A stretch of 64,000 nucleotides of DNA from Sphingobium yanoikuyae (GCF_034424525.1 NZ_CP139979.1:3683001-3747000), one strand, 5' to 3'. Counted from the first letter of the stretch, positions 52,617 to 63,608 are shown. Translations and numbers: made by a program. Notes: a model not told the origin generated them from the letters alone.

Positions 52617-53099
52617 ATGGCCCGCCCCCGCCCCGCAACCTTCGACAAGAAGAAGATCGTCGCCGAGAACCGGCGCGCCCGTTTCGATTATTTCATCGAG
52701 GACGTGTTCGAAGCCGGCATCGCGCTGCAGGGCACGGAGGTGAAGGCCCTGCGCGGCGGCGAGGGCAATATCGCCGAAAGCTATGCCGAGGTGAAGGGCA
52801 GCCAGGTCTTCCTGGTGAACAGCAACATCCCCGAATATAGCCATGGCAACCGCGAAAATCACGAGCCCAAGCGGGTGCGCAAGCTGCTGCTGCACGAGCG
52901 TGAGATCGAGAAGATGCACAGCGCCGTGTCGCGCAAGGGCATGACGCTGGTGCCGCTGATGGTCTATTTCAACAGCCAGGGCCGGGCCAAGGTCGAACTG
53001 GCGCTGGCCAAGGGCAAGCAGAATCACGACAAGCGCGACACGATCAAGGAACGCGACTGGAAGCGCGACCAGCAGCGCATCATGAAGGCGCATAGCTGA
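52617..53099 (+). CDS. smpB: SsrA-binding protein SmpB
   Basis: 160 residues, standard length. [33 protein letters not shown] and the basic tail [14 protein letters not shown] are diagnostic. It delivers tmRNA to stalled ribosomes for rescue. No ssrA gene is in the window. The DUF2062 gene begins 3 bases after its stop. Confidence 0.97.
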   Translation: MARPRPATFDKKKIVAENRRARFDYFIEDVFEAGIALQGTEVKALRGGEGNIAESYAEVKGSQVFLVNSNIPEYSHGNRENHEPKRVRKLLLHEREIEKMHSAVSRKGMTLVPLMVYFNSQGRAKVELALAKGKQNHDKRDTIKERDWKRDQQRIMKAHS

Positions 53100-53102
53100 T
53101 CC

Positions 53103-53696
53103 ATGGACAATCGCTTCTCCCGCTGGTGGCACGCCAACGCGCCAACCCGTGAATCGCTGGAGAAGAGCCGCGTCCTTGCCCCCGTCGCCCATCGCGTGCT
53201 GGAACCCTCGCTGTGGCGCTTCACCCGTCGGTCGGTGCCGCGCGGCGTCGCGCTCGGCCTGTTCGTCGGCATCTTCTTGCTGATCCCCGGCGTGCAGATC
53301 GCTGGCGCCGCGATCTTCGCCCTGCCCTTCCGCGCCAATATCCCGGTGGCGGCGGCGATGACCTTCCTGTCCAACCCGGCCACCACGCCGCTGATCCTGA
53401 TGGCGTCGGTATGGCTCGGCAACTGGATGCTCGGCCGCAGCGCCGACGCCTCGGGCTTCATGGCGCTGGTCGATGGCCATGCCTCGATCGGCCAATGGTG
53501 CGCCTGGCTCTTTTCCGAAGCCGCCCCGGCCATGCTGCTCGGCCTGTTCCTCATCTCGCTCGCCAGCGCGGTGCTCGGCTATGTCGGCGCCGACTGGTTC
53601 TGGCGCCGCCGCATGGGCCGCAAGTGGCAGGCGCGCAAATTGAGGATTGGCAAGCGCAATGAAAGCAGCGCATTGGAAGAGATCGCTCGGATCTGA
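53103..53696 (+). CDS. DUF2062 membrane protein
   Basis: 197 residues. DUF2062 core: RRSVPRGVALGLFVGIFLLIPGVQIAGA followed by FLSNPATTPLILMASVWLGNWMLG. Three or four membrane helices. Members are inner-membrane proteins without settled function. It immediately follows smpB and precedes cckA by 47 bases, so dapA-smpB-DUF2062-cckA may be one transcription unit. Confidence 0.88.
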   Translation: MDNRFSRWWHANAPTRESLEKSRVLAPVAHRVLEPSLWRFTRRSVPRGVALGLFVGIFLLIPGVQIAGAAIFALPFRANIPVAAAMTFLSNPATTPLILMASVWLGNWMLGRSADASGFMALVDGHASIGQWCAWLFSEAAPAMLLGLFLISLASAVLGYVGADWFWRRRMGRKWQARKLRIGKRNESSALEEIARI

Positions 53697-53743
53697 TCCG
53701 TGGCATCATGGTTCCATTGTAAGGGCTTAAGGGGACGGCGCCG

Positions 53744-56164
53744 ATGGTCGCGCGGGTAAACAGGGATGATGAGGCGTGGATGGGACAAGCCCCGTCGCGC
53801 AGCTTCGTGCCCCTGCTCGCGCTCGCCGCAGCCGCTTCCGCCGCGATCGTCCTCTATGCCATTGGCGACTGGGCGCTGGCCGCCGGCTTCGCCGCCACGG
53901 TCATCACCATCGCCGCGCTGCTCGCCTGGTATCGCCGCCTCTATCCCCCGCCGCTGTCCGCCAGTGATGCCGTGCCCGACTGGACCGTGGCGCGCGCCGC
54001 TGCCGACGCCTCCAGCATGGCGATCGCCGTCACCGACCGCGCCGGCCGGCTGGTCTGCGCCAGCGACCTGTTCGGCGAATGGTTCCCCGGCTATCCCTCG
54101 CCTCCGGCCGTCAATGCCGATGCCTCGCTGATCGAGAGCCTGACCGCCGCCGCCCGCGCCGCCTGGCGCGATGGCGAGGCCAAGGTGGAGGCGATCGCCC
54201 ATGCGACCCTGCGCCTCGACGTCGACATCACCCGCACCGGCCGGTCGGAGGATTATCTGCTCTGGCGCTTCACCCCGATGCGCCAGCCCAGCGCGCTCGA
54301 CGATGTCCATCGCGTCCTGACGGGCGAGGCCGGGCGGCAACTGGGCGAAGCCGGCATCATGGCGGTGATGATCGGCGGCGAGGGCCGCATCCGCGCCGCC
54401 AACGGTGCCTTCCTGCTGCGCGCCGCCGGGCGGATCGACGCCAATATCACCGGCCGCGACTTCGCCGCCCATATGCGGGTCGATGACAAGGGCCGGCTGT
54501 TCCTGGCGCGGGAGGAAAGCGGCGGCCTGCCGCTGCGCCTGCTGCAGGTGCCGCTGCGCCGCGCCACCCAGCCGGGCGGCATCCAGAATGGGGCGCAGGA
54601 CGGCCCGATGCTGCTGCTGCTGATCGACGAACCGGTCGGCGGCGGCGGCACCTCAGCCCTTTCCTATATCGAAACCCTGCTCTCGCTGCTGCCCTTCGGC
54701 CTCGCCATGGCCGATCGCGACGGCCGGGTGCTGTTCGTCAACAAGGCGTTCGCCCGCGCCGCCGGCATCAAGGATGCCGAAACGCCCAGCTATCCCGGCG
54801 ACCTTGTCGTGCGCGAGGATCAGGCGGCGGTGGCCGACGCGGTGCGCCGCTTTGCCGTCGGCCCGCAAATGTCGGGCGACATCGCCGTGCGCATGCGCGA
54901 ACAGCCCGAGGAACCGATCGCGCTCAGCCTTGCCGGCGTGCGCGGCCTGGGCGAGGCCGCCGTGCTGCTCAGCCTCAAGGACAATAGCGAGGAATCGAAG
55001 CTCAAGCGCCAGGTCGCGCAGGCGACCAAGATGCAGGCGATCGGCCAGCTGGCGGGCGGCGTCGCCCATGACTTCAACAATATCCTGACCGCCATCATCG
55101 GCCATTGCGACCTGATGCTGATGCGCCATACGCCGGGCGACAGCGACTATGACGACATCACCCAGATCAAGTCGAACAGCAATCGCGCCGCCGGCCTCAC
55201 CCGCCAGCTGCTCGCCTTCTCGCGCCAGCAGACACTGCGCCCGCAGATATTGCAGCTGCCCGACATCGTAGCCGACGTTTCCAACCTGCTGAAGCGCCTG
55301 CTCGGCGAGAATGTGAAGCTCGACGTCAGCCATGGCCGCAACCTCGGCGCGGTGCGCGCCGACCCCGGCCAGCTGGAACAGGTGATCGTCAACCTGGCAG
55401 TCAATGCCCGCGACGCCATGCCCGAAGGCGGCACGCTCAATATCCAGACCTATGGCGTGCCCGCCAACCGCGTGCGCGAGATGCGGCAGCAAATTCTGCC
55501 GATCAGCGACTATACCGCGCTGCGCGTATCCGACACGGGCCTGGGCATCCCGCCCGACATCTTGTCCAAGATCTTCGAACCCTTCTTCACCACCAAGGAA
55601 TTGGGCAAGGGCACCGGTCTTGGTCTGTCCACCGTCTACGGCATCGTCAAACAGTCGGGCGGCTATATCTTCGCCGAATCCGAACTGGGCCGGGGCGCCA
55701 GTTTCGTCATCTATCTGCCGGTCTATGCCGGCGGCGACATCGAACAGGCCAAGCCCAAGACGCCGATCAAGCGCAGCGAAACCTGGGGCACCGGCACCGT
55801 GTTGCTGGTCGAGGATGAGGATATGGTCCGCGCCGTGGCCGAACGCGCCCTCACCCGCCAGGGCTACAAGGTGCTGACCGCCAGCGACGGCGAACAGGGG
55901 CTGGAAGTGCTGGGCGGCGGCGAGAAGATCGACCTGCTGATCTCCGACGTGGTGATGCCCAATATGGATGGCCCGGCGATGGTGGCGCAGGCGCGGCGCA
56001 GCTTCCCCGACCTCCCCGTGCTGTTCATGTCCGGCTATGCCGAGGAGCAACTACGCAAGTCGATCGACATCGCCAATGTAGCCTTCCTGCCCAAGCCCTT
56101 TTCCGTCAACCAGTTGGCCGAAGCGGCGCGCGACGCGCTGGCGATGCGACCGGCGGCGGAATGA
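53744..56164 (+). CDS. cckA: Cell-cycle hybrid histidine kinase CckA
   Basis: 806 residues. Two N-terminal membrane helices (about 21-62), PAS-like sensing regions (about 80-200 and 310-420), a HisKA dimerisation domain with phospho-acceptor His442 in GGVAHDFNN, an HATPase domain ([34 protein letters not shown]) and a C-terminal receiver with phospho-acceptor Asp735 in [10 protein letters not shown]. The order and text are those of CckA, which feeds ChpT and CtrA to control cell cycle and motility. A single receiver gene follows. Confidence 0.92.
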   Translation: MVARVNRDDEAWMGQAPSRSFVPLLALAAAASAAIVLYAIGDWALAAGFAATVITIAALLAWYRRLYPPPLSASDAVPDWTVARAAADASSMAIAVTDRAGRLVCASDLFGEWFPGYPSPPAVNADASLIESLTAAARAAWRDGEAKVEAIAHATLRLDVDITRTGRSEDYLLWRFTPMRQPSALDDVHRVLTGEAGRQLGEAGIMAVMIGGEGRIRAANGAFLLRAAGRIDANITGRDFAAHMRVDDKGRLFLAREESGGLPLRLLQVPLRRATQPGGIQNGAQDGPMLLLLIDEPVGGGGTSALSYIETLLSLLPFGLAMADRDGRVLFVNKAFARAAGIKDAETPSYPGDLVVREDQAAVADAVRRFAVGPQMSGDIAVRMREQPEEPIALSLAGVRGLGEAAVLLSLKDNSEESKLKRQVAQATKMQAIGQLAGGVAHDFNNILTAIIGHCDLMLMRHTPGDSDYDDITQIKSNSNRAAGLTRQLLAFSRQQTLRPQILQLPDIVADVSNLLKRLLGENVKLDVSHGRNLGAVRADPGQLEQVIVNLAVNARDAMPEGGTLNIQTYGVPANRVREMRQQILPISDYTALRVSDTGLGIPPDILSKIFEPFFTTKELGKGTGLGLSTVYGIVKQSGGYIFAESELGRGASFVIYLPVYAGGDIEQAKPKTPIKRSETWGTGTVLLVEDEDMVRAVAERALTRQGYKVLTASDGEQGLEVLGGGEKIDLLISDVVMPNMDGPAMVAQARRSFPDLPVLFMSGYAEEQLRKSIDIANVAFLPKPFSVNQLAEAARDALAMRPAAE

Positions 56165-56248
56165 ACTTGCCCGCCGGCAAACGATTATGCTGGGCATCGC
56201 CTGCCCCTTTGGCTAGCGATGGGAAGCAAGAACAAGGGACAAGGGCGC

Positions 56249-56605
56249 ATGGCTGACGGCAAGTCCATCCTCATCGTCGAGGATGAAGCAATGATCGGCA
56301 TGATGCTGGAAGATTATCTCGACGCGCTCGGCTATCGCCTCCACGCGACCGCCGCGTCGGTGGACGAGGCGTGCGCCCTGGCGCGCGAGGGCGGGTTCGA
56401 CGCCGCCCTGCTCGACTGCAATCTCCAGGGTGAAAAAAGCTGGCCGGTCGCCGACATATTGGCGCAGCAGTCGATTCCCTTCCTGTTCGCCACCGGCGGC
56501 ATGGCGGATGATCTGCCGCAGGGCCATGCCGATCGGCCGACGCTGGCCAAGCCCTTCACCATCGGTGCCGTGGAGCGCGCGCTGGAGAAGATTCTCGCCG
56601 ACTGA
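56249..56605 (+). CDS. FATGUY-type single-domain response regulator
   Basis: 118 residues from the ATG at 56249; the in-frame ATG at 56219 adds a charged leader. Receiver domain only: acidic pocket in VEDEAM, phospho-acceptor Asp56 in ALLDCNL, Lys101 in LAKPF. After beta-4 the motif PFLFATGG and then RPTLAKPF place it in the FATGUY receivers, some of which (such as SdrG in Sphingomonas) act in the general stress phosphorelay. It sits 84 bases after cckA. Whether CckA or a PhyR-type kinase phosphorylates it is unknown. Confidence 0.82.
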   Translation: MADGKSILIVEDEAMIGMMLEDYLDALGYRLHATAASVDEACALAREGGFDAALLDCNLQGEKSWPVADILAQQSIPFLFATGGMADDLPQGHADRPTLAKPFTIGAVERALEKILAD

Positions 56606-56627
56606 ATAGGCAGGATAGGAAATTTCC

Positions 56628-56642
56628 GTTCCCCTCTTGTTC
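56628..56642. promoter_or_regulatory. LexA (SOS) box upstream of recA
   Basis: GTTC-CCCTCTT-GTTC exactly matches the alphaproteobacterial LexA operator GTTC-N7-GTTC. It ends 75 bases before the recA start codon. A further perfect dyad, TTGTTC-CACAG-GAACAA, overlaps its right half. Confidence 0.88.
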
Positions 56643-56717
56643 CACAGGAACAAACAGGATACATCATTGGCAGGCGCCGAGTGACTCGACGCGATCCGCT
56701 TGACAGGGGATAGGCCG

Positions 56718-57788
56718 ATGACCGCTATGCTCTCACTCATCGATTCCAAGAAGACAGGCACAATGGACAGACAGAAAGCATTGGAGGCGGCGCTCGCCCA
56801 GATTGATCGCGCCTTCGGCAAGGGCAGCGCGATGAAGCTCGGCAGCCGCGAGAAGATCGAGATTGAATCGATCTCGACCGGCTCGCTCGGCCTCGACATC
56901 GCGCTCGGCATCGGCGGCCTGCCCAAGGGCCGCATCATCGAGATTTACGGCCCCGAAAGCTCGGGCAAGACCACGCTGACGCTGCATGCGATCGCCGAAG
57001 CCCAGAAGGCCGGCGGCACCGCCGCCTTCGTCGACGCGGAACATGCGCTCGACCCCATCTATGCCAAGAAGCTGGGCGTCGACATTGACGAACTGATCGT
57101 GTCGCAGCCCGACACCGGCGAACAGGCGCTGGAAATCGTCGACACGCTGGTCCGCTCCAACGCCATCGACATCCTCGTCGTCGATTCGGTCGCCGCGCTG
57201 GTGCCGCGCGCCGAGATCGAGGGCGAGATGGGCGACAGCCATGTCGGCCTGCAGGCGCGCCTCATGAGCCAGGCGCTGCGCAAGCTGACAGGGTCGATCG
57301 CCCGCTCCAAGTGCATGGTGATCTTCATCAACCAGGTGCGCATGAAGATCGGCGTGATGTACGGCAATCCGGAAACCACCACCGGCGGCAACGCGCTCAA
57401 ATTCTACGCCTCGGTCCGTCTCGACATCCGTCGCACCGGACAGATCAAGGATCGCGACGATATCGTCGGCAACGCGACCCGCGTGAAGGTGGTGAAGAAC
57501 AAGGTCGCCCCGCCCTTCAAGCAGGTCGAATTCGACATCATGTATGGCGAGGGCATTTCCAAGATCGGCGAGATGCTCGACATCGGCGTCAAGGCCGGGC
57601 TGGTCGAGAAGTCGGGCTCCTGGTTCTCCTATGACTCGGTCCGCATCGGCCAGGGGCGCGAAAACGCCAAGACCTTCCTCAAGGAAAATCCCGAAATGGC
57701 AGACCGCCTGGAAAAGGCGATCCGCGGCAAGACCGAGGAAGTCGCCGAAGGGATGATGGCCGGACCCGAAGCGGGGGATGACGACTAA
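56718..57788 (+). CDS. recA: Recombinase RecA
   Basis: 356 residues from the ATG at 56718, 7 bases from AGGGGAT; the open frame begins with a TTG at 56700 that is unlikely to be used. Walker [10 protein letters not shown], Walker [12 protein letters not shown], the [23 protein letters not shown]2 region and the acidic C-terminus (EAGDDD) are intact. It forms filaments on single-stranded DNA, drives strand exchange and triggers LexA self-cleavage. The LexA box upstream closes the usual SOS feedback loop. Confidence 0.97.
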   Translation: MTAMLSLIDSKKTGTMDRQKALEAALAQIDRAFGKGSAMKLGSREKIEIESISTGSLGLDIALGIGGLPKGRIIEIYGPESSGKTTLTLHAIAEAQKAGGTAAFVDAEHALDPIYAKKLGVDIDELIVSQPDTGEQALEIVDTLVRSNAIDILVVDSVAALVPRAEIEGEMGDSHVGLQARLMSQALRKLTGSIARSKCMVIFINQVRMKIGVMYGNPETTTGGNALKFYASVRLDIRRTGQIKDRDDIVGNATRVKVVKNKVAPPFKQVEFDIMYGEGISKIGEMLDIGVKAGLVEKSGSWFSYDSVRIGQGRENAKTFLKENPEMADRLEKAIRGKTEEVAEGMMAGPEAGDDD

Positions 57789-57863
57789 GCAGGACGACCG
57801 CGCCCGACCGGATCAACCGGGCGCCTGATCCTGCCTTTCGTCCACCTCTGGCTTCACGCTCTG

Positions 57864-57899
57864 AAAAGGCCCGTTGCGCGAAGGCGCGGCGGGCCTTTT
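57864..57899 (+). terminator. recA terminator
   Basis: AAAAGGCCCG (57864-57873) pairs with CGGGCCTTTT (57890-57899), with an inner GCGC-GAAG-GCGC extension; the 3' arm ends in TTTT. Strong intrinsic terminator 75 bases after the recA stop, also usable by the convergent small gene. Confidence 0.85.
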
Positions 57900-57965
57900 A
57901 CCTGTCGTGCGCGCGACAGGGCTGTCGCCATACAGGCGCAACGGAGGGGAAGAGGGGAAAGACCG

Positions 57966-58151
57966 CTATTCGTGCGGCCGCAGGGCGCGGTTGAGCGAAT
58001 CCAGCACTTCGGCGATCGGTTCGGTCACGGTGACGCTGCGGCCTTCGCCAAAGCGGATGCGGGTGCCGTCGGTCACGGATGAGACGAAGGTCACCTGGGT
58101 AGGGTTGACCGCGGTTTCGGTGCGATCGACGCCGACGAACATGACGAGCAT
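57966..58151 (-). CDS. Small FlbD-like protein
   Basis: 61 residues from the ATG at 58151, 6 bases from GGGAGA; the ATG at 58166 adds five residues and lacks a site. The pattern MLVMFVGVDRTETAVNPTQV, TRIRFGEGRSVTVTEP and EVLDSLNRA follows the short beta-rich FlbD/swarming-motility fold (M-I-x-V...N-x-x-V...G...V-x-E-x-x-x-E-V). No flagellar genes are near. Function unknown; the family link is weak and pattern-based. Confidence 0.6.
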   Translation of the reverse strand: MLVMFVGVDRTETAVNPTQVTFVSSVTDGTRIRFGEGRSVTVTEPIAEVLDSLNRALRPHE

Positions 58152-58239
58152 GATCTTCTCTCCCATTTTCGGCCCGTGCCGGACCCATTGGGTGCAAGAC
58201 TAGCTGCTTTTTGCGCCGTTACCAGAGGCTTTGTGCGGT

Positions 58240-59568
58240 TCAGCCTGCCTGGATCGCCTGCAGGAACCGGCTCGCCCGATCGTCCAGCCGGTGCGCGACC
58301 GTCGCCAATTGCCCGGCCGCGACGCCGATGTCATGGGCACCCGCCGCCGCCGCGCTTGCATTGTCGCTGATCTGGCGCGCGCTCTGGCGGATATGGTCGC
58401 TCGACGATCCGGCTTCCGACAGGCTCGCGGCGATCGATCGGCTGAAGGCACCATGACGCGCCACCGCCGAAAAGACCGATGCCGACACCTCGTTCGCGGT
58501 CGCCATCGCCGCGTCCATGTGCAGATGCCCCTGCGCCACCGTCTCCACCGCCAGCCGGACATGGCCGATACGCTCGCCGATCTCGGCCGCCGCCTCGCGC
58601 GTCTGGCTCGCCAGCGTCTTCACCTCGCGCGCCACCACGGCAAAGCCCTGTCCCGCCTCGCCCGCCCGTGCCGCCTCGATGCTGGCATTGAGCGCCAGCA
58701 TGCTGGTCGCCCGCGCAATATCGTCGATCAGGGTGATGACCGCGCCGATCCCGTCCGCCTCGACCCGCAGCGCCGCCGTCTGCTCGGCGCCGACCTGCGT
58801 CTGCGCCACCGCCGCGCGGATCGCCTCGCCCGCCGCGCGCACCTGGCTTTCCATCGCCTGAAACAGCCCACCCAGTTCCTGCCCGCCGCTGGCGATGCCG
58901 TGCAGGCTGTCGGCCGTCTGTTCCGCCGCAACCGCCATGCCGGCCGCCGCCTCGCCATTGCCCGATGCCCGCTCCACCGCCTGCGCCGCCCGCGCCGACA
59001 GCATGTCGGCCATGCCGACCAGATCGGCGATCAGCGCCTCGACATCCGCGCGAAATGCGCCGCTCTCGCGCGTCACATGTTCCAGCCGCCGGGTGCGGGC
59101 CAGCGCATCGCGCGTATCCCGCTCCGCCGCCAGCCGCAGCAGCAGCGGACCGCCGACCACGCCGGCATAATGGCCGCCCTGCGTCACGATCAGCCCCTCG
59201 CAATCGCTCCCCTGCGCCGCATAAAGGTCGATCAGCCGTTCGATGCTGGCGCTCTGCTCCACCGTCGCACACGGCCGCACATGCTCGTCCAGCCGCCCGC
59301 CAAAGCTCGGATTGCGCAGCAGCGCATGCCCGAAGGGGTTGAACAGGATGCGTCGCATGTCGCGCTCATAAATGGCCCCCACCGGCCGATCGGCGGCGTC
59401 CACCACCGGCAGCAGCCGCAGCGCCGCATCATCCTGGAAACGGTCGACCGCCTGGCTGAGCGGCTGGCCCAGCCGGACTGCGGCGCAGCCTTGGGCAAAG
59501 GGCAAGGCGGTGCCGGCGGCAACATGCGGCTCCGGGTCGGGCCGATCAAGCATCTGGGGCGCGTACAT
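58240..59568 (-). CDS. Soluble methyl-accepting chemotaxis-like protein with CBS pair
   Basis: 442 residues. The N-terminal part (about 35-150) looks like a CBS pair ([46 protein letters not shown]). The C-terminal half is a chemoreceptor signalling coiled coil with the hairpin tip [41 protein letters not shown]. There is no membrane helix and no periplasmic sensor, so it should sense an intracellular ligand, perhaps a nucleotide through the CBS pair. No che genes in the window. AT-rich DNA (59569-59649) upstream probably carries its promoter. Confidence 0.85.
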   Translation of the reverse strand: MYAPQMLDRPDPEPHVAAGTALPFAQGCAAVRLGQPLSQAVDRFQDDAALRLLPVVDAADRPVGAIYERDMRRILFNPFGHALLRNPSFGGRLDEHVRPCATVEQSASIERLIDLYAAQGSDCEGLIVTQGGHYAGVVGGPLLLRLAAERDTRDALARTRRLEHVTRESGAFRADVEALIADLVGMADMLSARAAQAVERASGNGEAAAGMAVAAEQTADSLHGIASGGQELGGLFQAMESQVRAAGEAIRAAVAQTQVGAEQTAALRVEADGIGAVITLIDDIARATSMLALNASIEAARAGEAGQGFAVVAREVKTLASQTREAAAEIGERIGHVRLAVETVAQGHLHMDAAMATANEVSASVFSAVARHGAFSRSIAASLSEAGSSSDHIRQSARQISDNASAAAAGAHDIGVAAGQLATVAHRLDDRASRFLQAIQAG

Positions 59569-59649
59569 GGCGCCCGGCCTAGAAGAAAAGGGTAAATGAC
59601 CGCTTAGTATTTGATGACGATTTTGTTACAAATCATTGTTTTTGCGTAA

Positions 59650-60435
59650 TTATTTTGCCGGCTTATAGCCAAATGCCTCCCGCGCCAGCTTGACCACCTC
59701 GGGATCGGGCGCCGGAAAATCCATCGGCACCAGTTTCTCCAGTCGCTCCGCGACATAGGTCAGCGCCGCGATTCGTCCGGCCTTGCGATTATTATTGTCG
59801 ATCACCTTCCAGGGTGCCTGCTTGGTGTCGGTCTTCTCGAACATGTCGTGCATCGCATCCCAATATTCGGCCCGCCTGGCCCGGTTGCGATAATCGTCGG
59901 CACCGGTCTTCCACCGCTTCCACGGCGTATCCAGCCGCTGCGCCAGTTGCTCGTCCTGCGTCTCCTGGGTGATGTGGACGAACAGCTTGACGATGTTGGT
60001 GCCGGTCTCGATCTGCTGCGCCTCGAACGCGTTGATATCCTTGTAGCCGCGCTTCCATTCCGCCTTGGTGGCATATTTTTCCACCCGCTCGACCAACACC
60101 CGGCCGTACCAGCTGCGGTCGAACAGGCCGATATTCTGGCTGGCGGGCAGCCGAGTCCAGAAACGCCAGAGGAAATGATGGTCCAGTTCCTCGCGCGTCG
60201 GCGCGGCGATCGGGTGGACCTGATAATAACGCGGATCCCAGTCCGCGGTCATCCGCTTGATGATGCCGCCCTTGCCCGCGCCGTCCCAGCCTTCCAGCAT
60301 GATGACGGTCCGGCGGCGATGCAGGATATGGGCGACCTGGATCTTCGACAGGCGATGCTGCAGCGCCAGCAGTTCGGCGGCATAATCGCCCTTATACTTC
60401 GCCCCGGTCTCATAGTCCGACAGATTGATCGTCAT
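59650..60435 (-). CDS. ppk2: Polyphosphate kinase 2 family protein
   Basis: 261 residues from the ATG at 60435, 8 bases from AGGAG. PPK2 core: Walker A LEGWDGAGKGGIIKRM, the lid GLFDRSWYGRVLVERVE, FVHITQETQDEQ and the YRNRARRAEYWDAM segment. It transfers phosphate between polyphosphate and nucleotides (class I-like length). It is followed on the same strand by the CBS-chemoreceptor; the upstream gene is the DUF5694-type protein 65 bases away. Confidence 0.93.
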   Translation of the reverse strand: MTINLSDYETGAKYKGDYAAELLALQHRLSKIQVAHILHRRRTVIMLEGWDGAGKGGIIKRMTADWDPRYYQVHPIAAPTREELDHHFLWRFWTRLPASQNIGLFDRSWYGRVLVERVEKYATKAEWKRGYKDINAFEAQQIETGTNIVKLFVHITQETQDEQLAQRLDTPWKRWKTGADDYRNRARRAEYWDAMHDMFEKTDTKQAPWKVIDNNNRKAGRIAALTYVAERLEKLVPMDFPAPDPEVVKLAREAFGYKPAK

Positions 60436-60500
60436 GCGCCGCTCTCCTGCAAGGGGACCGCCGATTAGATCGAAGCCCGGTCCGAAGGGCAAGAGCGGTT

Positions 60501-61577
60501 TCAGCGCAGCACGGCATCGGTGTCGACCAGCCGCACATCGTGCATCATGTCGAGATAGGCCTGGAGATAGAATTTGTGCGACGCGCCGACGATCACCAGC
60601 ATGCGCTGTCCCGGCGCCGCCGCGAACACATCGCGGATATTGGCCGCCATGCGCAGGTTGCGCACCTCCCAATAGCCGGCATAGCCGCGCCCGAACCGCT
60701 CGGGCGAAGGCTCCTTGAGCGCCGCGCCGAAATCGCTGTCATAGATGGTCTGCGCCTGTTCCGGTGCATTATAGGCGCGATAGAGCGCCAGCACGCCCGC
60801 GCCCGTTTTGATGCCGGATTGCAACGCGGCGTCGGCCGCCTTGCGGCGCGCCGTCGCCGCGTTGTCCCACGCCTTCATGATTGCGGCGCCCGCCGCCTTT
60901 TCCTCCTCGGCATTGCGGTAGGGCCGGTCGGCGCTGTGGTCGTCCATCGGTTCCAGCCGCTCCAGCCCCAGTCGGGCAGCGAGCGGCGCGGCGATCAGAA
61001 ATTCCTCATTGCGGCGCTGGCGCAGCGTTTCCAGCCGCGCCACCAGCACAGTATCCAGGCCATCACCCGCATGACGGTCTGCGCCGTCCAGTCGCAGCCA
61101 TTGCACCAGCGCCGATCCCTGATCCTCCGCCGCCAGGAACAAGGCCGCCATATGGCGCCGGTCCGATGCCGTCGGCCGCTCCGGCCAGGCGGCCAGACGC
61201 CGCTCGACCTCGGCCGTGGCGGCCGGCACGTCCAGCCCGGTCGCCTGGCGCGCCGGCGTCGCGTCCCAGCAATAGGTTTCCACCGTCTCCGCATAGCGGA
61301 ACGGCGCGCGGCGCAACGCATCGCATTGCAGGCCAGACAGGGACTCGACCGCGATTGATTGCGGCTTCCACGCCGCCAGCCGGTCGATCAGCGGCCCCAG
61401 CGCCTTTGCATCGAAATCCTTTGGCCAGCCCGACAGATGGGGCGTACCCAGCACCATCACCTCATTGGGCGGCCCGGCAACCGCCTTCAAAGCGCGCGGA
61501 TCGAAACCGGGACCAGCCGCCTGCACCGCCACCGCCGCAAGCCCCGCTGCCACTATCGCCATGATCGTCCGCATCAT
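60501..61577 (-). CDS. Exported DUF5694-type (TraB-like) protein
   Basis: 358 residues from the ATG at 61577 (MMRTIMAIVAAGLAAVAVQAAG, a signal peptide). The upstream in-frame extension to 61730 runs into the aspS terminator. Family text: VMVLGTPHLSGWPKDF, SIAVESLSG and the near-C-terminal GQRMLVIVGASHKFYLQAYLD with a conserved His. DUF5694/TraB-like proteins are suspected metallo- or Tiki-like peptidases; no activity is established. It follows aspS across the terminator. Confidence 0.78.
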   Translation of the reverse strand: MMRTIMAIVAAGLAAVAVQAAGPGFDPRALKAVAGPPNEVMVLGTPHLSGWPKDFDAKALGPLIDRLAAWKPQSIAVESLSGLQCDALRRAPFRYAETVETYCWDATPARQATGLDVPAATAEVERRLAAWPERPTASDRRHMAALFLAAEDQGSALVQWLRLDGADRHAGDGLDTVLVARLETLRQRRNEEFLIAAPLAARLGLERLEPMDDHSADRPYRNAEEEKAAGAAIMKAWDNAATARRKAADAALQSGIKTGAGVLALYRAYNAPEQAQTIYDSDFGAALKEPSPERFGRGYAGYWEVRNLRMAANIRDVFAAAPGQRMLVIVGASHKFYLQAYLDMMHDVRLVDTDAVLR

Positions 61578-61636
61578 CCGCCACGCTCCCTTGCCGCCAC
61601 GTGTGTTATCATAACAATACAGCAAGGCAAGACGGC

Positions 61637-61669
61637 AAAGAAAAAGGCCCCCGCCAGATGGCGGGAGCC
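61637..61669 (-). terminator. aspS terminator
   Basis: On the minus strand GGCTCCCGCC (61669-61660) pairs with GGCGGGGGCC (61655-61646), one G-U pair, 4-base loop, followed by TTTTTCTTT. A clear intrinsic terminator 27 bases after the aspS stop. Confidence 0.85.
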
Positions 61670-61695
61670 CTGTTCCTTCCAGCCGATGGAAAGGC

Positions 61696-63480
61696 TTATG
61701 CCTTCGCCTGCGGCTCCACCACGCGGACATGCAGTTCGCGCAGCTGCTTGAACTCGGCAGCGCTGGGCGCCCCCATCAGCAGGTCTTCGGCGCGCTGGTT
61801 CATCGGGAACAGCGTGATCTCGCGCAGATTCTGCGCGCCGCACAGCAGCATCACGATACGGTCGACACCGGCGGCCATGCCACCATGGGGCGGCGCGCCA
61901 TATTGGAACGCGCGATAAAGACCACCGAAGCGCTCTTCCACGTCCGCCTGGCTGAGGCCCACCAGCTCGAACGCCTTGACCATCGCCTCAGGCGACTGGT
62001 TACGGATCGAGCCCGACGCGATCTCATAGCCGTTGCAGACCATGTCATACTGATAGGCCTTGAGGCTCAGCGGATCCTGGTTGTTGAGCGCGTCCAGCCC
62101 GCCCTGCGGCATCGAGAAGGGGTTGTGGGCGAAGTCGACCTTCTTCTCGTCCTCGTCATATTCATAGAAGGGGAAGTCGACGATCCAGCACAGGTCGAAC
62201 CGGTCCTTGTCGATCAGGTCGAGCGTCTCGCCGACGCGGATGCGCGCCAGGCCCGCCAGCTTGGCTGCCTGCGACTCCTTGCCCGCGGCGAAGAACACGC
62301 CGTCGTTCGGGCCAAGACCCAGCGCCGCGATCAGCTTGGCGGTCGCTTCCTCGCCATGATTCTTGGCGATCGGGCCGCCGGGCACGCCATCCTTGATGTT
62401 GATATAGCCAAGGCCCGAATAGCCTTCGCCGCGCGCCCAGTTGTTCATGTCGTCGAAGAATTTGCGGCTGCCCGCGCCCGCGCCCGGTGCGGGGATCGCG
62501 CGGATGACATTGCCGCTCTCGACCAGGCTGGCGAAGATGCCGAAGCCCGAGCCGTGGAAATGCTCGGTCACGTCCTGGATGATGATCGGGTTGCGCAGGT
62601 CCGGCTTGTCGCTGCCATATTTCAGCATCGCTTCGGCGTGCGGAATGCGGGGGAAGCTGCCGGCCGGGGTGACCGGCTTGCCCTGGGCAAATTCCTCGAA
62701 CACCGACGCGATGACCGGCTCCATCGTGTTCCAGACATCTTCCTGGGTGACGAAGCTCATTTCCAGGTCGAGCTGGTAGAATTCGCCCGGCAGGCGGTCG
62801 GCGCGCGGATCCTCGTCGCGGAAGCAGGGCGCGATCTGGAAATAGCGGTCGAAACCGGCAACCATCAGCAGCTGCTTATATTGCTGCGGCGCCTGCGGCA
62901 GGGCGTAGAACTTGCCGGCATGGATGCGGCTGGGCACCAGGAAGTCGCGCGCGCCTTCGGGCGAGGACGCGGTCAAGATCGGCGTCGAATATTCGGTGAA
63001 GCCGGCATCTTCCATGCGGCGACGCATGTCGCGGATGATCTTGGTGCGGGTGACGATATTGGCGTGCAGCGTCTCGCGGCGCAGATCCAGGAAGCGATAG
63101 CGCAGGCGGATATCCTCGGGATATTCCTGCTCGCCCGCCACCGGCAGCGGCAGTTCGGCCGCGGTCGACAGCACGGTCACCTTATCGGCCACGACCTCGA
63201 TCGTGCCGGTCGCCATCTTGGGGTTGGTCGCTTCCGGGCCGCGCGCGACGACCGTGCCGTCGATCGTCACGACCGATTCCGCCCGCAGGCCGTCCAGAAT
63301 GCGCAGCGGCTCGCTGTCCGCCTTGGCGACGATCTGGGTCAGGCCATAATGGTCGCGCAGGTCGATGAAGAGAACGCCGCCATGATCGCGCTTGCGATGC
63401 ACCCAGCCGGACAGGCGCACATTCGCGCCGACATCGGCTTCACGAAGGGCGCCGCAATTGTGGGTGCGATAGGCGTGCAT
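61696..63480 (-). CDS. aspS: Aspartyl-tRNA synthetase
   Basis: 594 residues from the ATG at 63480 ([13 protein letters not shown]); the open frame starts with a TTG at 63498 that is not needed. N-terminal OB-fold anticodon domain ([25 protein letters not shown]), class II motif 2 in [20 protein letters not shown], the GAD insertion, and motif 3 in [16 protein letters not shown]. Family-typical length. Alphaproteobacterial enzymes of this type often charge both tRNA-Asp and tRNA-Asn; gatCAB is not in view, so this stays open. Divergent from rnd. Confidence 0.96.
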   Translation of the reverse strand: MHAYRTHNCGALREADVGANVRLSGWVHRKRDHGGVLFIDLRDHYGLTQIVAKADSEPLRILDGLRAESVVTIDGTVVARGPEATNPKMATGTIEVVADKVTVLSTAAELPLPVAGEQEYPEDIRLRYRFLDLRRETLHANIVTRTKIIRDMRRRMEDAGFTEYSTPILTASSPEGARDFLVPSRIHAGKFYALPQAPQQYKQLLMVAGFDRYFQIAPCFRDEDPRADRLPGEFYQLDLEMSFVTQEDVWNTMEPVIASVFEEFAQGKPVTPAGSFPRIPHAEAMLKYGSDKPDLRNPIIIQDVTEHFHGSGFGIFASLVESGNVIRAIPAPGAGAGSRKFFDDMNNWARGEGYSGLGYINIKDGVPGGPIAKNHGEEATAKLIAALGLGPNDGVFFAAGKESQAAKLAGLARIRVGETLDLIDKDRFDLCWIVDFPFYEYDEDEKKVDFAHNPFSMPQGGLDALNNQDPLSLKAYQYDMVCNGYEIASGSIRNQSPEAMVKAFELVGLSQADVEERFGGLYRAFQYGAPPHGGMAAGVDRIVMLLCGAQNLREITLFPMNQRAEDLLMGAPSAAEFKQLRELHVRVVEPQAKA

Positions 63481-63608
63481 GGCGTTTCGATCTTTCAAAT
63501 TCGTTTTACGGAAATGACAAATTGTTGCGGCCCGGCTATGGGCTTGCCTTGTCGACTATCGACCAGCCCGCAGGACGCGGGCCAGCCCATAATAAGATCG
63601 AAGACCAT

